Source: Enterobacter cloacae (lineage in GTDB: Bacteria; Pseudomonadota; Gammaproteobacteria; Enterobacterales; Enterobacteriaceae). Taken from it: 64,000 nucleotides of DNA. The notes beneath the pieces were generated by a model. The model ran no database searches, was not told the origin of the DNA, and worked only from the letters and a program-made list of their open reading frames with translations. The translations under genes were made by a program, and so were the position numbers. Position 1 is the first letter of the stretch. Every line of letters starts with the position of its first letter. The DNA lies in the NCBI GenBank assembly GCA_014169315.1, contig AP022133.1:3782001-3846000 (forward strand). The letters run 5' to 3'. Below, one piece after another: positions 34,630 to 43,647 of the stretch.

Positions 34630-35057
34630 GCACTAAAAGTGTGAATCAGCTCATCGACAAAATCATTTCTGTACACCTTTCAAAAGGTGTGCAGCCTCAT
34701 GAACTTGCAGAGGCTGCATTTAGTCCAAACTATGACGAAATTTCCATTAAGAAAATTCGAGGTGGTCTTAAAGTCTATGTCTCTTTCTTCGAGGATGAAG
34801 ATGGGCGAAGAACTAATCACACGATGCTGTATACATACAATTCGAAAAAAATATTACAGCGCGTAGAGCAAAAAGTTAATAACGGTAATTTCAAAATTCA
34901 ATGGGATAGAACCGAAAATTTATCTCATCTTATTAACGAACTTTCATTTAAATTATCTCGTGATTATACGCTTGATTTTATTAATACCTTGATGTCTACC
35001 CTTCCGGTTGAACTCAGGAAAAAATGCCTCGATAAATCAGCCATTTTCACAAAATAA
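34623..35057 (+). CDS. Small partner protein of the SF2 helicase
   Basis: 144 aa, start MLSTKSVNQLIDKIIS after AAGGAG, overlapping the helicase stop by 7 nt. Features: an alpha-helical N-terminus, a beta segment (KKIRGGLKVYVSFFEDEDG), and a helical C-terminus (LINELSFKLSRDYTLDF). No catalytic motif or membrane segment seen. The coupling and matched low GC argue that it works with the helicase and was transferred with it. Confidence 0.75.
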   Translation: MLSTKSVNQLIDKIISVHLSKGVQPHELAEAAFSPNYDEISIKKIRGGLKVYVSFFEDEDGRRTNHTMLYTYNSKKILQRVEQKVNNGNFKIQWDRTENLSHLINELSFKLSRDYTLDFINTLMSTLPVELRKKCLDKSAIFTK

Positions 35058-35063
35058 CATTTA

Positions 35064-35089
35064 TAAAACCGGCTGATAAGCCGGTTTTA
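35064..35089 (+). terminator. Terminator of the helicase operon
   Basis: AAAACCGGC-TGATAA-GCCGGTTTT, a perfect stem with A and T flanks that can serve both strands. Confidence 0.8.
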
Positions 35090-35167
35090 TACTTTCCAAA
35101 AATCACGATCCAATCAATATGCCAGTCTGCTCTTAAACTGAAATTGTCAGTCAATGATATTTTGACA

Positions 35168-36310
35168 TCACAAATCAGGAATAACCCCCTCGTCCCGAAG
35201 AACCTTAATCACCCCACGAATAAGATACGAGTTAGAAAACTTCGCCGTATAGGAACGTGCCCCCTCTTCTACTGGCTGGAGCAACCCCCGCTCAATCAAC
35301 TTACCAAGCTGATAAGTCACCTGCGTCGGCTTCAGATCAGGTAAAACGGCGCGTAGATCGCCCGCTTTTATCGTCCCTAACTCAACAGAACGTTTCAGAA
35401 CCTTCGATTCCAGCGGATTGATCATCCCCCTCTCCGACGAAAAATCGATGGCCGGATACAGGATTCTTTCGCTCAGGAAAGCGTGGTTTGTCAGTTGATC
35501 GACTTTCTTCAACTCAGAGGAGATCCCCGAAAGCACATATAAGCACCACTCTTCCAGCCCCTGCGCTGTTCCTTTATCGGCTAATGAAAGCATGGCGTAA
35601 TAGCGTTCACGATCGTTACAGAATACCGCTGTCGGATTGAGAACCCGGCCACCTGCCTGAACATTAAAACCATACTTGATAAGCAACGCGTAGGTCAGCA
35701 ATCTGACCGTTCTGCCATTACCGTTGCCAAAAGGGTGTATCCAGCCAAAACGATGATGCACCAGAGCAATCTTCATCAGATCGTACTTTGGCTTATCGGC
35801 ACGGTTAATAAAGGCGGTCAGTTCTGCCATATAATCAGGAACGCGGATGTGGTCCGGCGGTAAATGGTCAGACTGAGCAATACTGACGTTATGTTGCCGA
35901 TATGCACCGGGCGTTCTGTCGCCTTCCTGTTGCAGCCCGGCTACCGCCAGACTATGCAACTCGCGGATAAAATATTCCGTTATGTCATCGCCATTGCTCA
36001 GGTATTCGTCGATGAACTCCATCGCTGCTTCAATGTTGTTGATTTCTTTGAGCGGGTCCGTCGAACTCTGCGTTCCTTCCACTTTACTTTCAACATAGTC
36101 GGCAAGCGTAGTGTGGTTTCCCTCAATCCGTGCAGAACCAAGACTCTCCAGCATGTGGAAAACAGCCTTCAACTGCGCAAACAGGATAGGGTGAACGTCG
36201 GTTTCCAGCCGCAAATGCCGGAGTAATTCCAGCTCCGTTAGCGCATCGACCAGAGGGGAGTCAAAGCTGGGGTTCAGAAGCGAAAGTTCAAAGTGATTAA
36301 ATTGAGCCAT
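35168..36310 (-). CDS. Class II Fic protein (AMPylase) with winged-helix C-terminus
   Basis: 380 aa. The Fic core motif HPFGNGNGR (residues 192-200) is intact, with the catalytic His, so transfer of AMP from ATP to a protein hydroxyl is expected. An N-terminal inhibitory helix motif SARIEG (59-64, [S/T]xxxE[G/N]) marks a class II, self-inhibited enzyme. The C-terminal 80 residues look like a winged helix ([29 protein letters not shown]), common in stand-alone bacterial Fic proteins and perhaps DNA-binding. No antitoxin gene adjoins it. Confidence 0.9.
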   Translation of the reverse strand: MAQFNHFELSLLNPSFDSPLVDALTELELLRHLRLETDVHPILFAQLKAVFHMLESLGSARIEGNHTTLADYVESKVEGTQSSTDPLKEINNIEAAMEFIDEYLSNGDDITEYFIRELHSLAVAGLQQEGDRTPGAYRQHNVSIAQSDHLPPDHIRVPDYMAELTAFINRADKPKYDLMKIALVHHRFGWIHPFGNGNGRTVRLLTYALLIKYGFNVQAGGRVLNPTAVFCNDRERYYAMLSLADKGTAQGLEEWCLYVLSGISSELKKVDQLTNHAFLSERILYPAIDFSSERGMINPLESKVLKRSVELGTIKAGDLRAVLPDLKPTQVTYQLGKLIERGLLQPVEEGARSYTAKFSNSYLIRGVIKVLRDEGVIPDL

Positions 36311-36495
36311 GATGTTTAGTTATCTCAACTGGTGCACGACGGTATCTCAAAAGCATAGCAAAAATACTAATAGAATCTATCAATTAGAAAACACACCCAT
36401 TCTGATTATCTCAAAAATGGTTGTTCCAACATATCAAATGTAAGTTTGAACGATGTTCAATGTGAAGGGGGATGGGCTTCACCTGCAGAAACGGG

Positions 36496-37380
36496 TCAAT
36501 AAAACTGTTTCAGTGTTTCAAGCAGGGCATGTGCCGCTTTAGACAGCTGCGTATGCCCAGGGTGGATAACACCGATGCACTTTTCAATCGACGGGTTCTC
36601 CAGCGGAATACAGACCGCACCCAGCGACGTCATCTGCGACGCGCACAGAGCCGGGACGGCGCTGCCGCCAAGCCCACTGGCAACCATTCGACCAACCGTC
36701 ACCAGCTGGTGACTTTCCAGCGCGACATCCAGCCTGCGACCGCTGCGGGCCAGTTCCTCTTCCATCATCAGACGTACCGCCGAGGGGCGCTGCAGAGTAA
36801 TGAAATCCAGCGTCAGCAACTCCTCCCAGGACAGGCTTTTTCGGGCAGCCAGAACCGACTCTTTCGGCACGATCGCCACAAAACGATCGAGACCCAGCGG
36901 GGTAAACAGCAGGTTGTGGGTCGGCGCTGGCTCAAAGGCGATCCCCATCTCCACCCGTCCCTCCCGTACCATCTCGATCACCTGCTCGTTGATGACATCG
37001 TGCACGGTGACGTTGATCCCGGTATAGCGATCGCGAAAGGTTTTCAGAACCTCGGGCAGCACGTTAGCCGCAAATGACGGCATCGCCGCAACCGAGATTT
37101 TGCCACGCTGTAGCATAAAACACTGGTGCATGGCCTCTTCGACATTATCCCAGTCGGCAAGCAGCTGCCGCGCCATCGGTAAAAACGTCTCCCCCTCCTG
37201 CGTCAGAGCAACTTTACGTGTGCTCCGCTGTAACAGCGGACCTCCCAACGCATCCTCCAGCCCTTTAATCGTCAGGCTCAATGCTGGCTGGGAAAGATTC
37301 AACCGTTCGCTGGCATGCGCGAAATTCAGAGTGTGAGCTACCGCTAAAAACGCGCGTAACTGTTTGACACTCATTCTCAT
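36496..37380 (-). CDS. LysR-family regulator of the ketone-body operon
   Basis: 294 aa; N-terminal HTH (LRAFLAVAHTLNFAHASERL, then NLSQPALSLTIKGLEDALGG) and a periplasmic-binding-like effector domain (about 90-290). The start at 37380 follows AAGGTG; an ATG two codons later is also possible. It is divergent from the CoA-transferase gene across a 140-bp gap holding a 32-bp palindrome, the standard layout for a LysR activator of the adjacent operon. The inducer is probably 3-hydroxybutyrate or acetoacetate (inference from context). Confidence 0.88.
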   Translation of the reverse strand: MRMSVKQLRAFLAVAHTLNFAHASERLNLSQPALSLTIKGLEDALGGPLLQRSTRKVALTQEGETFLPMARQLLADWDNVEEAMHQCFMLQRGKISVAAMPSFAANVLPEVLKTFRDRYTGINVTVHDVINEQVIEMVREGRVEMGIAFEPAPTHNLLFTPLGLDRFVAIVPKESVLAARKSLSWEELLTLDFITLQRPSAVRLMMEEELARSGRRLDVALESHQLVTVGRMVASGLGGSAVPALCASQMTSLGAVCIPLENPSIEKCIGVIHPGHTQLSKAAHALLETLKQFY

Positions 37381-37388
37381 TTTTCACC

Positions 37389-37420
37389 TTGTTAACTAAT
37401 TGAAAAAATTTAGTTAACAA
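37389..37420. promoter_or_regulatory. 32-bp palindromic operator between the LysR gene and scoA
   Basis: Perfect 11-bp arms TTGTTAACTAA and TTAGTTAACAA around a 10-bp AT spacer, starting 8 bp before the LysR start codon. It contains T-N11-A type half-sites. Likely the autoregulatory LysR site. Confidence 0.65.
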
Positions 37421-37520
37421 CAAATTAATAAAAAAACCAAATGAATGGGTCACAAATTCAAAATTAACAAATGAGTCACCGCCCCTAATGATACCGACAC
37501 AGATAACGGGAGAGATAACT

Positions 37521-38228
37521 ATGACGGGACTGGATAAGCGCGTCGGTAGCTATGCGCAGGCGCTGGATGGGCTGACGGACGGGATGACCTTGCTGGCGGG
37601 CGGCTTCGGCCTGTGCGGTATTCCTGAAAATCTGATCGCGGAAGTCAGACGCCGTCAGGTGCAGGGTCTGACTGTAGTTTCAAACAATTGTGGTGTGGAT
37701 GGTTTCGGCCTCGGGATCCTGCTCGAAACACGTCAGGTGCGCAAGGTCGTGGCGTCGTATGTGGGCGAAAATGCGTTATTTGAGCAACAGGTGCTGAGCG
37801 GTGAGCTGGAGATTGAGCTGACGCCTCAGGGGACACTGGCAGAAAAGGTGCGCGCAGGCGGAGCCGGTATTCCGGCATTTTACACGGCAACCGGATATGG
37901 CACTCCCGTCGCGGCTGGCAAAGAAGCGCGCCAGTTTGCAGGTAAGCACTACATCCTGGAAGAGGCCATCACCGGAGATTTCGCGCTCATCAAGGGCTGG
38001 AAAGCGGACTGGTACGGCAACGTTATCTACCGACATACCGCGCAAAACTTTAACCCCCTGATGGCAACCGCAGGCCGGATAACGGTTGTGGAGGTGGAGG
38101 AAATTGTCCCGCCGGGCGAATTGCTCCCGTCTGCCATTCATACCCCGGGGATTTACGTCGACAGGATTATTGTCGGCCAGTTTGAAAAACGCATTGAACA
38201 GCGCACGCTGCGCGCAGAGGGAGTCTGA
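37521..38228 (+). CDS. scoA: 3-oxoacid (acetoacetate) CoA-transferase subunit A
   Basis: 235 aa, start [15 protein letters not shown] after GGGAGAGA; the upstream in-frame ATG is not supported. Family signatures: [28 protein letters not shown] and [22 protein letters not shown] (split here from the usual block). With subunit B it moves CoA from succinyl-CoA (or acetyl-CoA) to acetoacetate. The choice of donor, and hence the symbol scoA versus atoD, is not certain. First gene of a five-gene operon. Confidence 0.9.
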   Translation: MTGLDKRVGSYAQALDGLTDGMTLLAGGFGLCGIPENLIAEVRRRQVQGLTVVSNNCGVDGFGLGILLETRQVRKVVASYVGENALFEQQVLSGELEIELTPQGTLAEKVRAGGAGIPAFYTATGYGTPVAAGKEARQFAGKHYILEEAITGDFALIKGWKADWYGNVIYRHTAQNFNPLMATAGRITVVEVEEIVPPGELLPSAIHTPGIYVDRIIVGQFEKRIEQRTLRAEGV

Positions 38229-38230
38229 CT

Positions 38231-38899
38231 ATGTTAACCCGTGAACAGATGGCTATGCGCGTTGCCAGAGAACTGCACGATGGCTACTACGTCAATCTGG
38301 GGATCGGCATCCCTACGCTTGTGGCGAACTATATCCCGGCAGGGATGGACGTGATGCTTCAGTCCGAAAATGGCCTGCTGGGGATGGGAGCGTTTCCTGA
38401 TGAGCAGAGCCTCGATGCCGACATGATCAACGCCGGGAAGCAGACCGTGACCGCACGAACAGGTGCCGCCATTTTCGACTCGGCCCAGTCGTTTGCCATG
38501 ATCCGCGGTGGCCATGTGGATTTGACCGTACTGGGGGCGTTTGAGGTGGATATCGAAGGCAATATCGCCTCGTGGATGATCCCCGGGAAAATGGTGAAAG
38601 GCATGGGTGGCGCGATGGATTTGGTCGCCGGGGCGCAGAACATCATTGTGGTGATGACCCACGCGTCGAAAAACGGCGAATCAAAATTGCTGCAGCGCTG
38701 CACCCTGCCCCTTACGGGCGTGGGCTGTATCCGCCGGGTCTTAACCGATCTGGCTCTGCTGGAGATAGAAAACGGGGCGTTCATTCTCCGGGAGTATGCA
38801 CCGGGCGTCAGCATTGACGATATCGTCCGCAAAACGGCCGGGAAAATCATCGTTGCGGACGATGTTCGCGAAATGTGCTTCATGGAGAACGCCCTATGA
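38231..38899 (+). CDS. scoB: 3-oxoacid (acetoacetate) CoA-transferase subunit B
   Basis: 222 aa beginning 2 nt after scoA ends. It carries the catalytic glutamate in LQSENGLLGMG (about residue 51), which forms the CoA thioester intermediate, and the GIGIPTLVANYI loop. The C-terminus has the family segment EIENGAFILREYAPG. Its stop overlaps the start of the thiolase gene (ATGA), so the operon is translationally coupled. Confidence 0.9.
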   Translation: MLTREQMAMRVARELHDGYYVNLGIGIPTLVANYIPAGMDVMLQSENGLLGMGAFPDEQSLDADMINAGKQTVTARTGAAIFDSAQSFAMIRGGHVDLTVLGAFEVDIEGNIASWMIPGKMVKGMGGAMDLVAGAQNIIVVMTHASKNGESKLLQRCTLPLTGVGCIRRVLTDLALLEIENGAFILREYAPGVSIDDIVRKTAGKIIVADDVREMCFMENAL

Positions 38900-40077
38900 A
38901 AGAGGTCATGATTGTCGGGGCAACGCGAACCCCCATTGGCAGTTTTCGCGGTGCGCTCTCCCCCCTTTCAGCGGTTGAGTTGGGCGCTGTCGCGGTACGT
39001 CGCCTGCTTGAAGAGAGCCAGCTTCCCGCAGGTGAAATTGACGAACTCATATTTGGTCAGGTGCTGACGGCAGGCTGTGGGCAAAACCCGGCGCGACAGA
39101 CAGCAATCACATCCGGTTTACCTGCCAGCGTCCCGGCGGCCACGGTGAATCTGGTTTGCGGCGCAGGGTTAAAAGCCGTGCAACTGGCGGCACAAGCGAT
39201 CCGCTGCGGTGATGCCAGCGTTGTTATCGCAGGTGGTCAGGAAAGCATGAGTAATGCCCCCTACCTGCTGGACGGCGCACGGGCCGGGCTGCGCTTTGGT
39301 CATGCAGGCCTGCAGGACAGCATGATTGTCGATGGCCTGTGGGATGCATTTAACGATTATCACATGGGGATCACTGCCGAAAACGTCGCCCGGCAGTATG
39401 GCATTTCACGCGAGGAGCAGGATGCTTTCGCCGTTTTGTCACAGCAAAAAGCGGCGGCGGCTATCGAATCAGATCGGTTTGCGGCTGAAATTTCCCCCGT
39501 CACGGTGACGCAGGGTAAAAAACCGCCATTGATTATCGACCGTGATGAACAGCCCCGACCCGGAACAACCCCCGATCAACTCTCCCGACTGCGTCCGGCT
39601 TTTCGTCAGGACACCGGCACGGTGACAGCGGGCAATGCTTCAACCCTGAATGATGGTGCGGCGGCAGTGTTGTTGATGAGCGGTGAAAAAGCGCGGGAAA
39701 GTGGCTTACCGGTGCTGGGCCGGATCGTGAGCTATGCGGTCACGGGCGTCGATCCGGCAGTCATGGGCATTGGCCCCGTCAGCGCCTGTCAGACGGCGCT
39801 GGCGCGAGCGGGTTGGTCACTGGAAGAAGTGGAATTAATTGAAGCCAATGAAGCCTTTGCCGCGCAGTCGCTGGCAGTCGGCAAAGCGCTCGGCTGGGAA
39901 AGCAGCAAAGTGAACGTTAACGGCGGCGCAATCGCGCTGGGGCATCCCATCGGTGCGTCCGGCTGTCGGATCCTCGTGACGCTACTGTATGAAATGCAGC
40001 GTCGTAACGTCAAAAAAGGGCTCGTCACCCTGTGCGTAGGCGGCGGACAAGGGATCGCGTTGACCATCGCGCGCTAA
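38896..40077 (+). CDS. atoB: Acetyl-CoA acetyltransferase (thiolase)
   Basis: 393 aa; splits acetoacetyl-CoA into two acetyl-CoA. Start MKEVMIVGATRTPIGSF. Active-site Cys in NLVCGAGLKAVQ (about residue 88), His in NGGAIALGHPIGASGCR, and the second Cys in LCVGGGQG. Length is normal for the AtoB/PhaA group. The operon position between CoA transferase and a hydroxybutyrate permease fits degradation rather than synthesis. Confidence 0.92.
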   Translation: MKEVMIVGATRTPIGSFRGALSPLSAVELGAVAVRRLLEESQLPAGEIDELIFGQVLTAGCGQNPARQTAITSGLPASVPAATVNLVCGAGLKAVQLAAQAIRCGDASVVIAGGQESMSNAPYLLDGARAGLRFGHAGLQDSMIVDGLWDAFNDYHMGITAENVARQYGISREEQDAFAVLSQQKAAAAIESDRFAAEISPVTVTQGKKPPLIIDRDEQPRPGTTPDQLSRLRPAFRQDTGTVTAGNASTLNDGAAAVLLMSGEKARESGLPVLGRIVSYAVTGVDPAVMGIGPVSACQTALARAGWSLEEVELIEANEAFAAQSLAVGKALGWESSKVNVNGGAIALGHPIGASGCRILVTLLYEMQRRNVKKGLVTLCVGGGQGIALTIAR

Positions 40078-40133
40078 ACCTGCCCGGACATCTCGTTTGT
40101 ACCCGAATATAACAATGATAGTGAGGAGTCGTA

Positions 40134-41525
40134 ATGAGTGTGTTGATTGCCCTGGCGGCGCTGGCATTGCTGATGCTGGCAGCCTATCGCGGATACAGCG
40201 TTATTTTGTTTGCCCCCATCGCAGCACTGGGGGCCGTGCTACTCACCGACCCGGGTGCCGTTGGCCCGACATTTACCGGCCTGTTCATGGAAAAAATGGT
40301 CGGCTTCGTTAAGCTCTACTTCCCGGTGTTCTTGCTGGGCGCGGTCTTTGGCAAGCTGATTGAACTCTCCGGCTTTTCCCGTTCGATTGTCGCTGCGGCC
40401 ATTCAGATACTGGGACGTCGCCACGCGATCCCGGTGATCGTGGTCGTGTGCGCGCTGCTCACCTATGGCGGTGTGTCGCTGTTCGTCGTTGCCTTTGCGG
40501 TTTACCCTTTCGCCGCAGAGTTGTTCCGCCAGAGTGGCATACCGAAACGACTGATCCCCGCCACCGTCGCGCTGGGCGCTTTCTCGTTTACGATGGACGC
40601 CCTGCCTGGCACACCGCAGATCCAGAATATTATTCCCACCAGCTTTTTCGGCACCAACGCCTGGGCCGCTCCGTGGCTTGGCGTTATCGGCTCGCTGTTT
40701 ATTATCTGCTTTGGTCTGCTATGGCTGGAGCGCCAGCGTCGTAAGGCACTCAATAACAATGAGGGCTATGGTTCAGATCTGAAAAACGAACCTGAAACAC
40801 CCGATAATATTAACCTTCCCCACCCACTTATTGCGATTGCCCCACTGCTGGTCGTCGGGATACTGAACCTGCTGTTTACCCGTTGGATCCCCGGCTGGTA
40901 CGGCACGAGCCATGAACTGACGCTGCCGGGTCTGGCGAAGCCGATTGTGACCGAAGTCAGCAAAATCACCGCCATCTGGGCGGTGGAGGCCGCGCTGCTC
41001 TCCGGCATCCTGCTGGTGCTGATCTTCGGCTTTCGTAATATTCACGGACGCCTGGCCGAAGGCAGTCGGACGGCGGTCAGTGGCGCGATTCTGGCGGCCA
41101 TGAATACGGCGTCTGAATATGGTTTCGGGGCCGTTATTGCCGCGCTGCCTGGTTTTCTGGTTCTGTCCAAAGGGCTGGCCGCGATCCCAAACCCGCTGTT
41201 AAACGAAGCGATCAGTGTAACCGTCCTCGCCGGGATCACCGGTTCCGCCTCCGGGGGGATGAGTATTGCGCTCGCGGCAATGTCTGACGCCTTTATTGCC
41301 GCCGCGCACGCCGCCAATATACCTCTTGAGGTGCTACACCGCGTGGCTTCGATGGCCAGCGGCGGTATGGATACACTGCCCCATAATGGTGCCGTGATTA
41401 CGCTGCTCGCAATTACAGGTCTTAGCCATCGCCAGGCCTATGGCGGTATTTTTGCCATTACGATCATTAAAAGTCTGGCGGTGCTTTTTGTCATTGCCGT
41501 GTTCTATCTGACCGGCATTGTGTAA
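40134..41525 (+). CDS. GntP-family permease, probably for D-3-hydroxybutyrate
   Basis: 463 aa inner-membrane transporter with about 12 hydrophobic helices and GntP-family segments (LYFPVFLLGAVFGKLIE, YGGVSLFVVAFAVYPFA, GITGSASGGMSIALAAMSD, ASGGMDTLPHNGAV). A hydrophilic loop with NNNEGYGSDLKNEPETPDN lies mid-protein. GntP members carry gluconate or short hydroxy acids; next to a 3-hydroxybutyrate dehydrogenase the likely substrate is 3-hydroxybutyrate (inference). Confidence 0.88.
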   Translation: MSVLIALAALALLMLAAYRGYSVILFAPIAALGAVLLTDPGAVGPTFTGLFMEKMVGFVKLYFPVFLLGAVFGKLIELSGFSRSIVAAAIQILGRRHAIPVIVVVCALLTYGGVSLFVVAFAVYPFAAELFRQSGIPKRLIPATVALGAFSFTMDALPGTPQIQNIIPTSFFGTNAWAAPWLGVIGSLFIICFGLLWLERQRRKALNNNEGYGSDLKNEPETPDNINLPHPLIAIAPLLVVGILNLLFTRWIPGWYGTSHELTLPGLAKPIVTEVSKITAIWAVEAALLSGILLVLIFGFRNIHGRLAEGSRTAVSGAILAAMNTASEYGFGAVIAALPGFLVLSKGLAAIPNPLLNEAISVTVLAGITGSASGGMSIALAAMSDAFIAAAHAANIPLEVLHRVASMASGGMDTLPHNGAVITLLAITGLSHRQAYGGIFAITIIKSLAVLFVIAVFYLTGIV

Positions 41526-41535
41526 GGAGAATAAA

Positions 41536-42306
41536 ATGAATTTGAACGGTAAAACGGCGCTTGTGACGGGTTCCACCAGCGGGATTGGTCTGGGGATCGC
41601 CCACGTGCTGGCAAAGGCGGGCGCACAACTCATACTCAATGGCTTTGGTGACAGTGAGCATGCAAGAGCTGAAATCGCAACGTCAGGGGTCACACCAGGC
41701 TATCACGATGCGGATTTACGGGACGTGTTACAAATCGAGGCCATGATGCGCTATGCCGACGCTCACTTTGGCGGCGTGGATATTCTGATTAATAACGCCG
41801 GGATACAGCACGTCGCTCCTGTCGATGCCTTCCCGGTGGACAAATGGAATGACATTATTGCCATTAACCTCTCGTCCGTGTTTCACACCAGCCGGCTCGC
41901 GCTGCCCAGCATGCGCGAAAAAAACTGGGGGCGAATTATCAATATCGCCTCCGTTCACGGACTGGTCGCGTCAAAAGAGAAATCTGCCTACGTTGCCGCC
42001 AAGCATGGCGTAATTGGATTCACCAAATCCCTCGCGCTGGAAACCGCCCGCACCGGCATTACCTGCAATGCTATCTGCCCTGGCTGGGTTTTAACACCGC
42101 TGGTGCAACAGCAAATTGACCGCCGTATCGCGGACGGCGTAGCTCCGGAAAACGCACGCGAGCAGTTGCTGGCGGAAAAACAGCCCTCAGGTGAGTTTGT
42201 TACGCCTGAACAGCTGGGTGAACTGGCGCTGTTTTTATGCAGCGAGAATGCCATTCACGTGCGCGGTGCAGCCTGGAATATGGATGGCGGCTGGGTCGCT
42301 CAGTAA
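41536..42306 (+). CDS. bdhA: D-3-hydroxybutyrate dehydrogenase (short-chain dehydrogenase)
   Basis: 256 aa SDR enzyme oxidising 3-hydroxybutyrate to acetoacetate with NAD+. Cofactor motif TGSTSGIGLGIA (residues about 10-21), NNAGIQHVAP, catalytic Ser in NIASVHGLVAS, and YVAAKHG (Tyr-x3-Lys). The C-terminus has WVLTPLVQQQID and GAAWNMDGGWVAQ, typical of BdhA. Start after TAAGGAGA. Last gene of the operon, followed by a CCACCTG/CAGGTGG stem at 42314-42335. Confidence 0.92.
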   Translation: MNLNGKTALVTGSTSGIGLGIAHVLAKAGAQLILNGFGDSEHARAEIATSGVTPGYHDADLRDVLQIEAMMRYADAHFGGVDILINNAGIQHVAPVDAFPVDKWNDIIAINLSSVFHTSRLALPSMREKNWGRIINIASVHGLVASKEKSAYVAAKHGVIGFTKSLALETARTGITCNAICPGWVLTPLVQQQIDRRIADGVAPENAREQLLAEKQPSGEFVTPEQLGELALFLCSENAIHVRGAAWNMDGGWVAQ

Positions 42307-42431
42307 AACATGCCCACCTGGCGGTTAGCAGGTGGAGCTGGTTTTATCGGATGCCAGATTCTTCGACACCGGAACGTACTCACCAATGGGGCGTTTCATT
42401 GCCCCAATAATGTCTTGACAGGATGTTGATT

Positions 42432-43583
42432 TTACCGTGAAAAATCATAGGCAGGAGTAAGTGCATATTTTGAAAGATGCTCAATCGCTGGCACACAAAC
42501 GGCATCTCCCATTGCGAAATATCCCTTGTTAGCATTATCTGGTAACACAAAGCTATCACGTACCCCCTGTAGACGAGCATATTCTCTGGGAGTAAGCAAT
42601 CGCCCGTTCCATCCGCCGTTCCCGGCTCGTATCAATATCTGTTTGCTGGAGCCCCCTCGGGGAGTTCTTAAACATCCAGCGATACCGTCAGTTCGCAGTT
42701 CAGCCATAGAGGCTCCTGCTCTCATTCTTCTGAATACAGTACCGTATGAGAAGAATTTGTTATCCATCATTGCCTGTAACTTTGTCTGATGAGCAGGGCT
42801 CATCTGAGCAAACAAATGATGTTTACGATCATCTGACCACCATAAGGAAGAATCATCCGGGATATCATGTTCAATGATATCACCCAGTGTTGTTGTCCTT
42901 GGCTCAGGAAGAGGAATATCAAATAATCCCCAATGTAAATCTTCATGAGAAGCGATGATCTTTTTCAGTCTGGCTGAGCGGAGCTTTGGCTGTTCATCAA
43001 ACTTCTGCCACCAGGAATTGAAAAGGCCCCCAGCATTTTTTACATGCATAAATTTCGTTGCAATAGTGTCTATTACTGCAATCAAAAAAACACGAGGCCG
43101 ACTCTGCGGAGTGAAAAGAACAGCGTCCAGTTCAATGATATCAACGACGAACCCAAGCTCTGACAATGCCTTGACTGTCTCAACAACATCTTTCCCGCCA
43201 TGCGACGTCAAGAAGCCTGATACATTCTCTAGCATGACCATTTTGGGTAAATCGTTCGCAAGCTTTTTTTGCTCAAGAATCTTTAAAACAGCGTGAAGCG
43301 TTCCTGACTCTTCCCCTGCAAGCCCGGCTCTGGCTCCAGCCACGGATAAGTCGGTACAAGGGAATGAAACCGTATAAAGGAAAACGTCTTCTGGAAGAAG
43401 TTTTTCAGGTTCAGCCGCTACCTTCCAGATGTCTTCCAGATGGAAATGATCATCACCATAGTTTTCCACATAAGTGCTCATTTTATCGGCAGAAATATCG
43501 TTGGCCCATATACATTGCCAACCAGAGCCCTCAAGCCCTTCCCGCACTAATCCCACCCCAGCAAAAAACTCCGCAAATCTCAT
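42432..43583 (-). CDS. DNA (cytosine-5) methyltransferase of a type II R-M system
   Basis: 383 aa; methylates cytosine at C5 using AdoMet to protect host DNA. Motif I FAEFFAGVGLV (3-13), motif IV SFPCTDLS with nucleophile Cys76, motif VI ENV (119-121), motif VIII QSRPRVFLI, a target-recognition region (about 200-310) and motifs IX/X (LLTPREYARLQG, GYFAMGDAVCVP). Before the ISL3 insertion it started 3 nt after the endonuclease stop. Now it lies downstream of the transposase gene and may depend on read-through. Target sequence unknown. Confidence 0.92.
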   Translation of the reverse strand: MRFAEFFAGVGLVREGLEGSGWQCIWANDISADKMSTYVENYGDDHFHLEDIWKVAAEPEKLLPEDVFLYTVSFPCTDLSVAGARAGLAGEESGTLHAVLKILEQKKLANDLPKMVMLENVSGFLTSHGGKDVVETVKALSELGFVVDIIELDAVLFTPQSRPRVFLIAVIDTIATKFMHVKNAGGLFNSWWQKFDEQPKLRSARLKKIIASHEDLHWGLFDIPLPEPRTTTLGDIIEHDIPDDSSLWWSDDRKHHLFAQMSPAHQTKLQAMMDNKFFSYGTVFRRMRAGASMAELRTDGIAGCLRTPRGGSSKQILIRAGNGGWNGRLLTPREYARLQGVRDSFVLPDNANKGYFAMGDAVCVPAIEHLSKYALTPAYDFSR

Positions 43584-43647
43584 TTTTCAGCTAGCCACCA
43601 ATCTGTTGAATTCGTCTAAAAGACTATCATTTCTACTGTATATTTCA

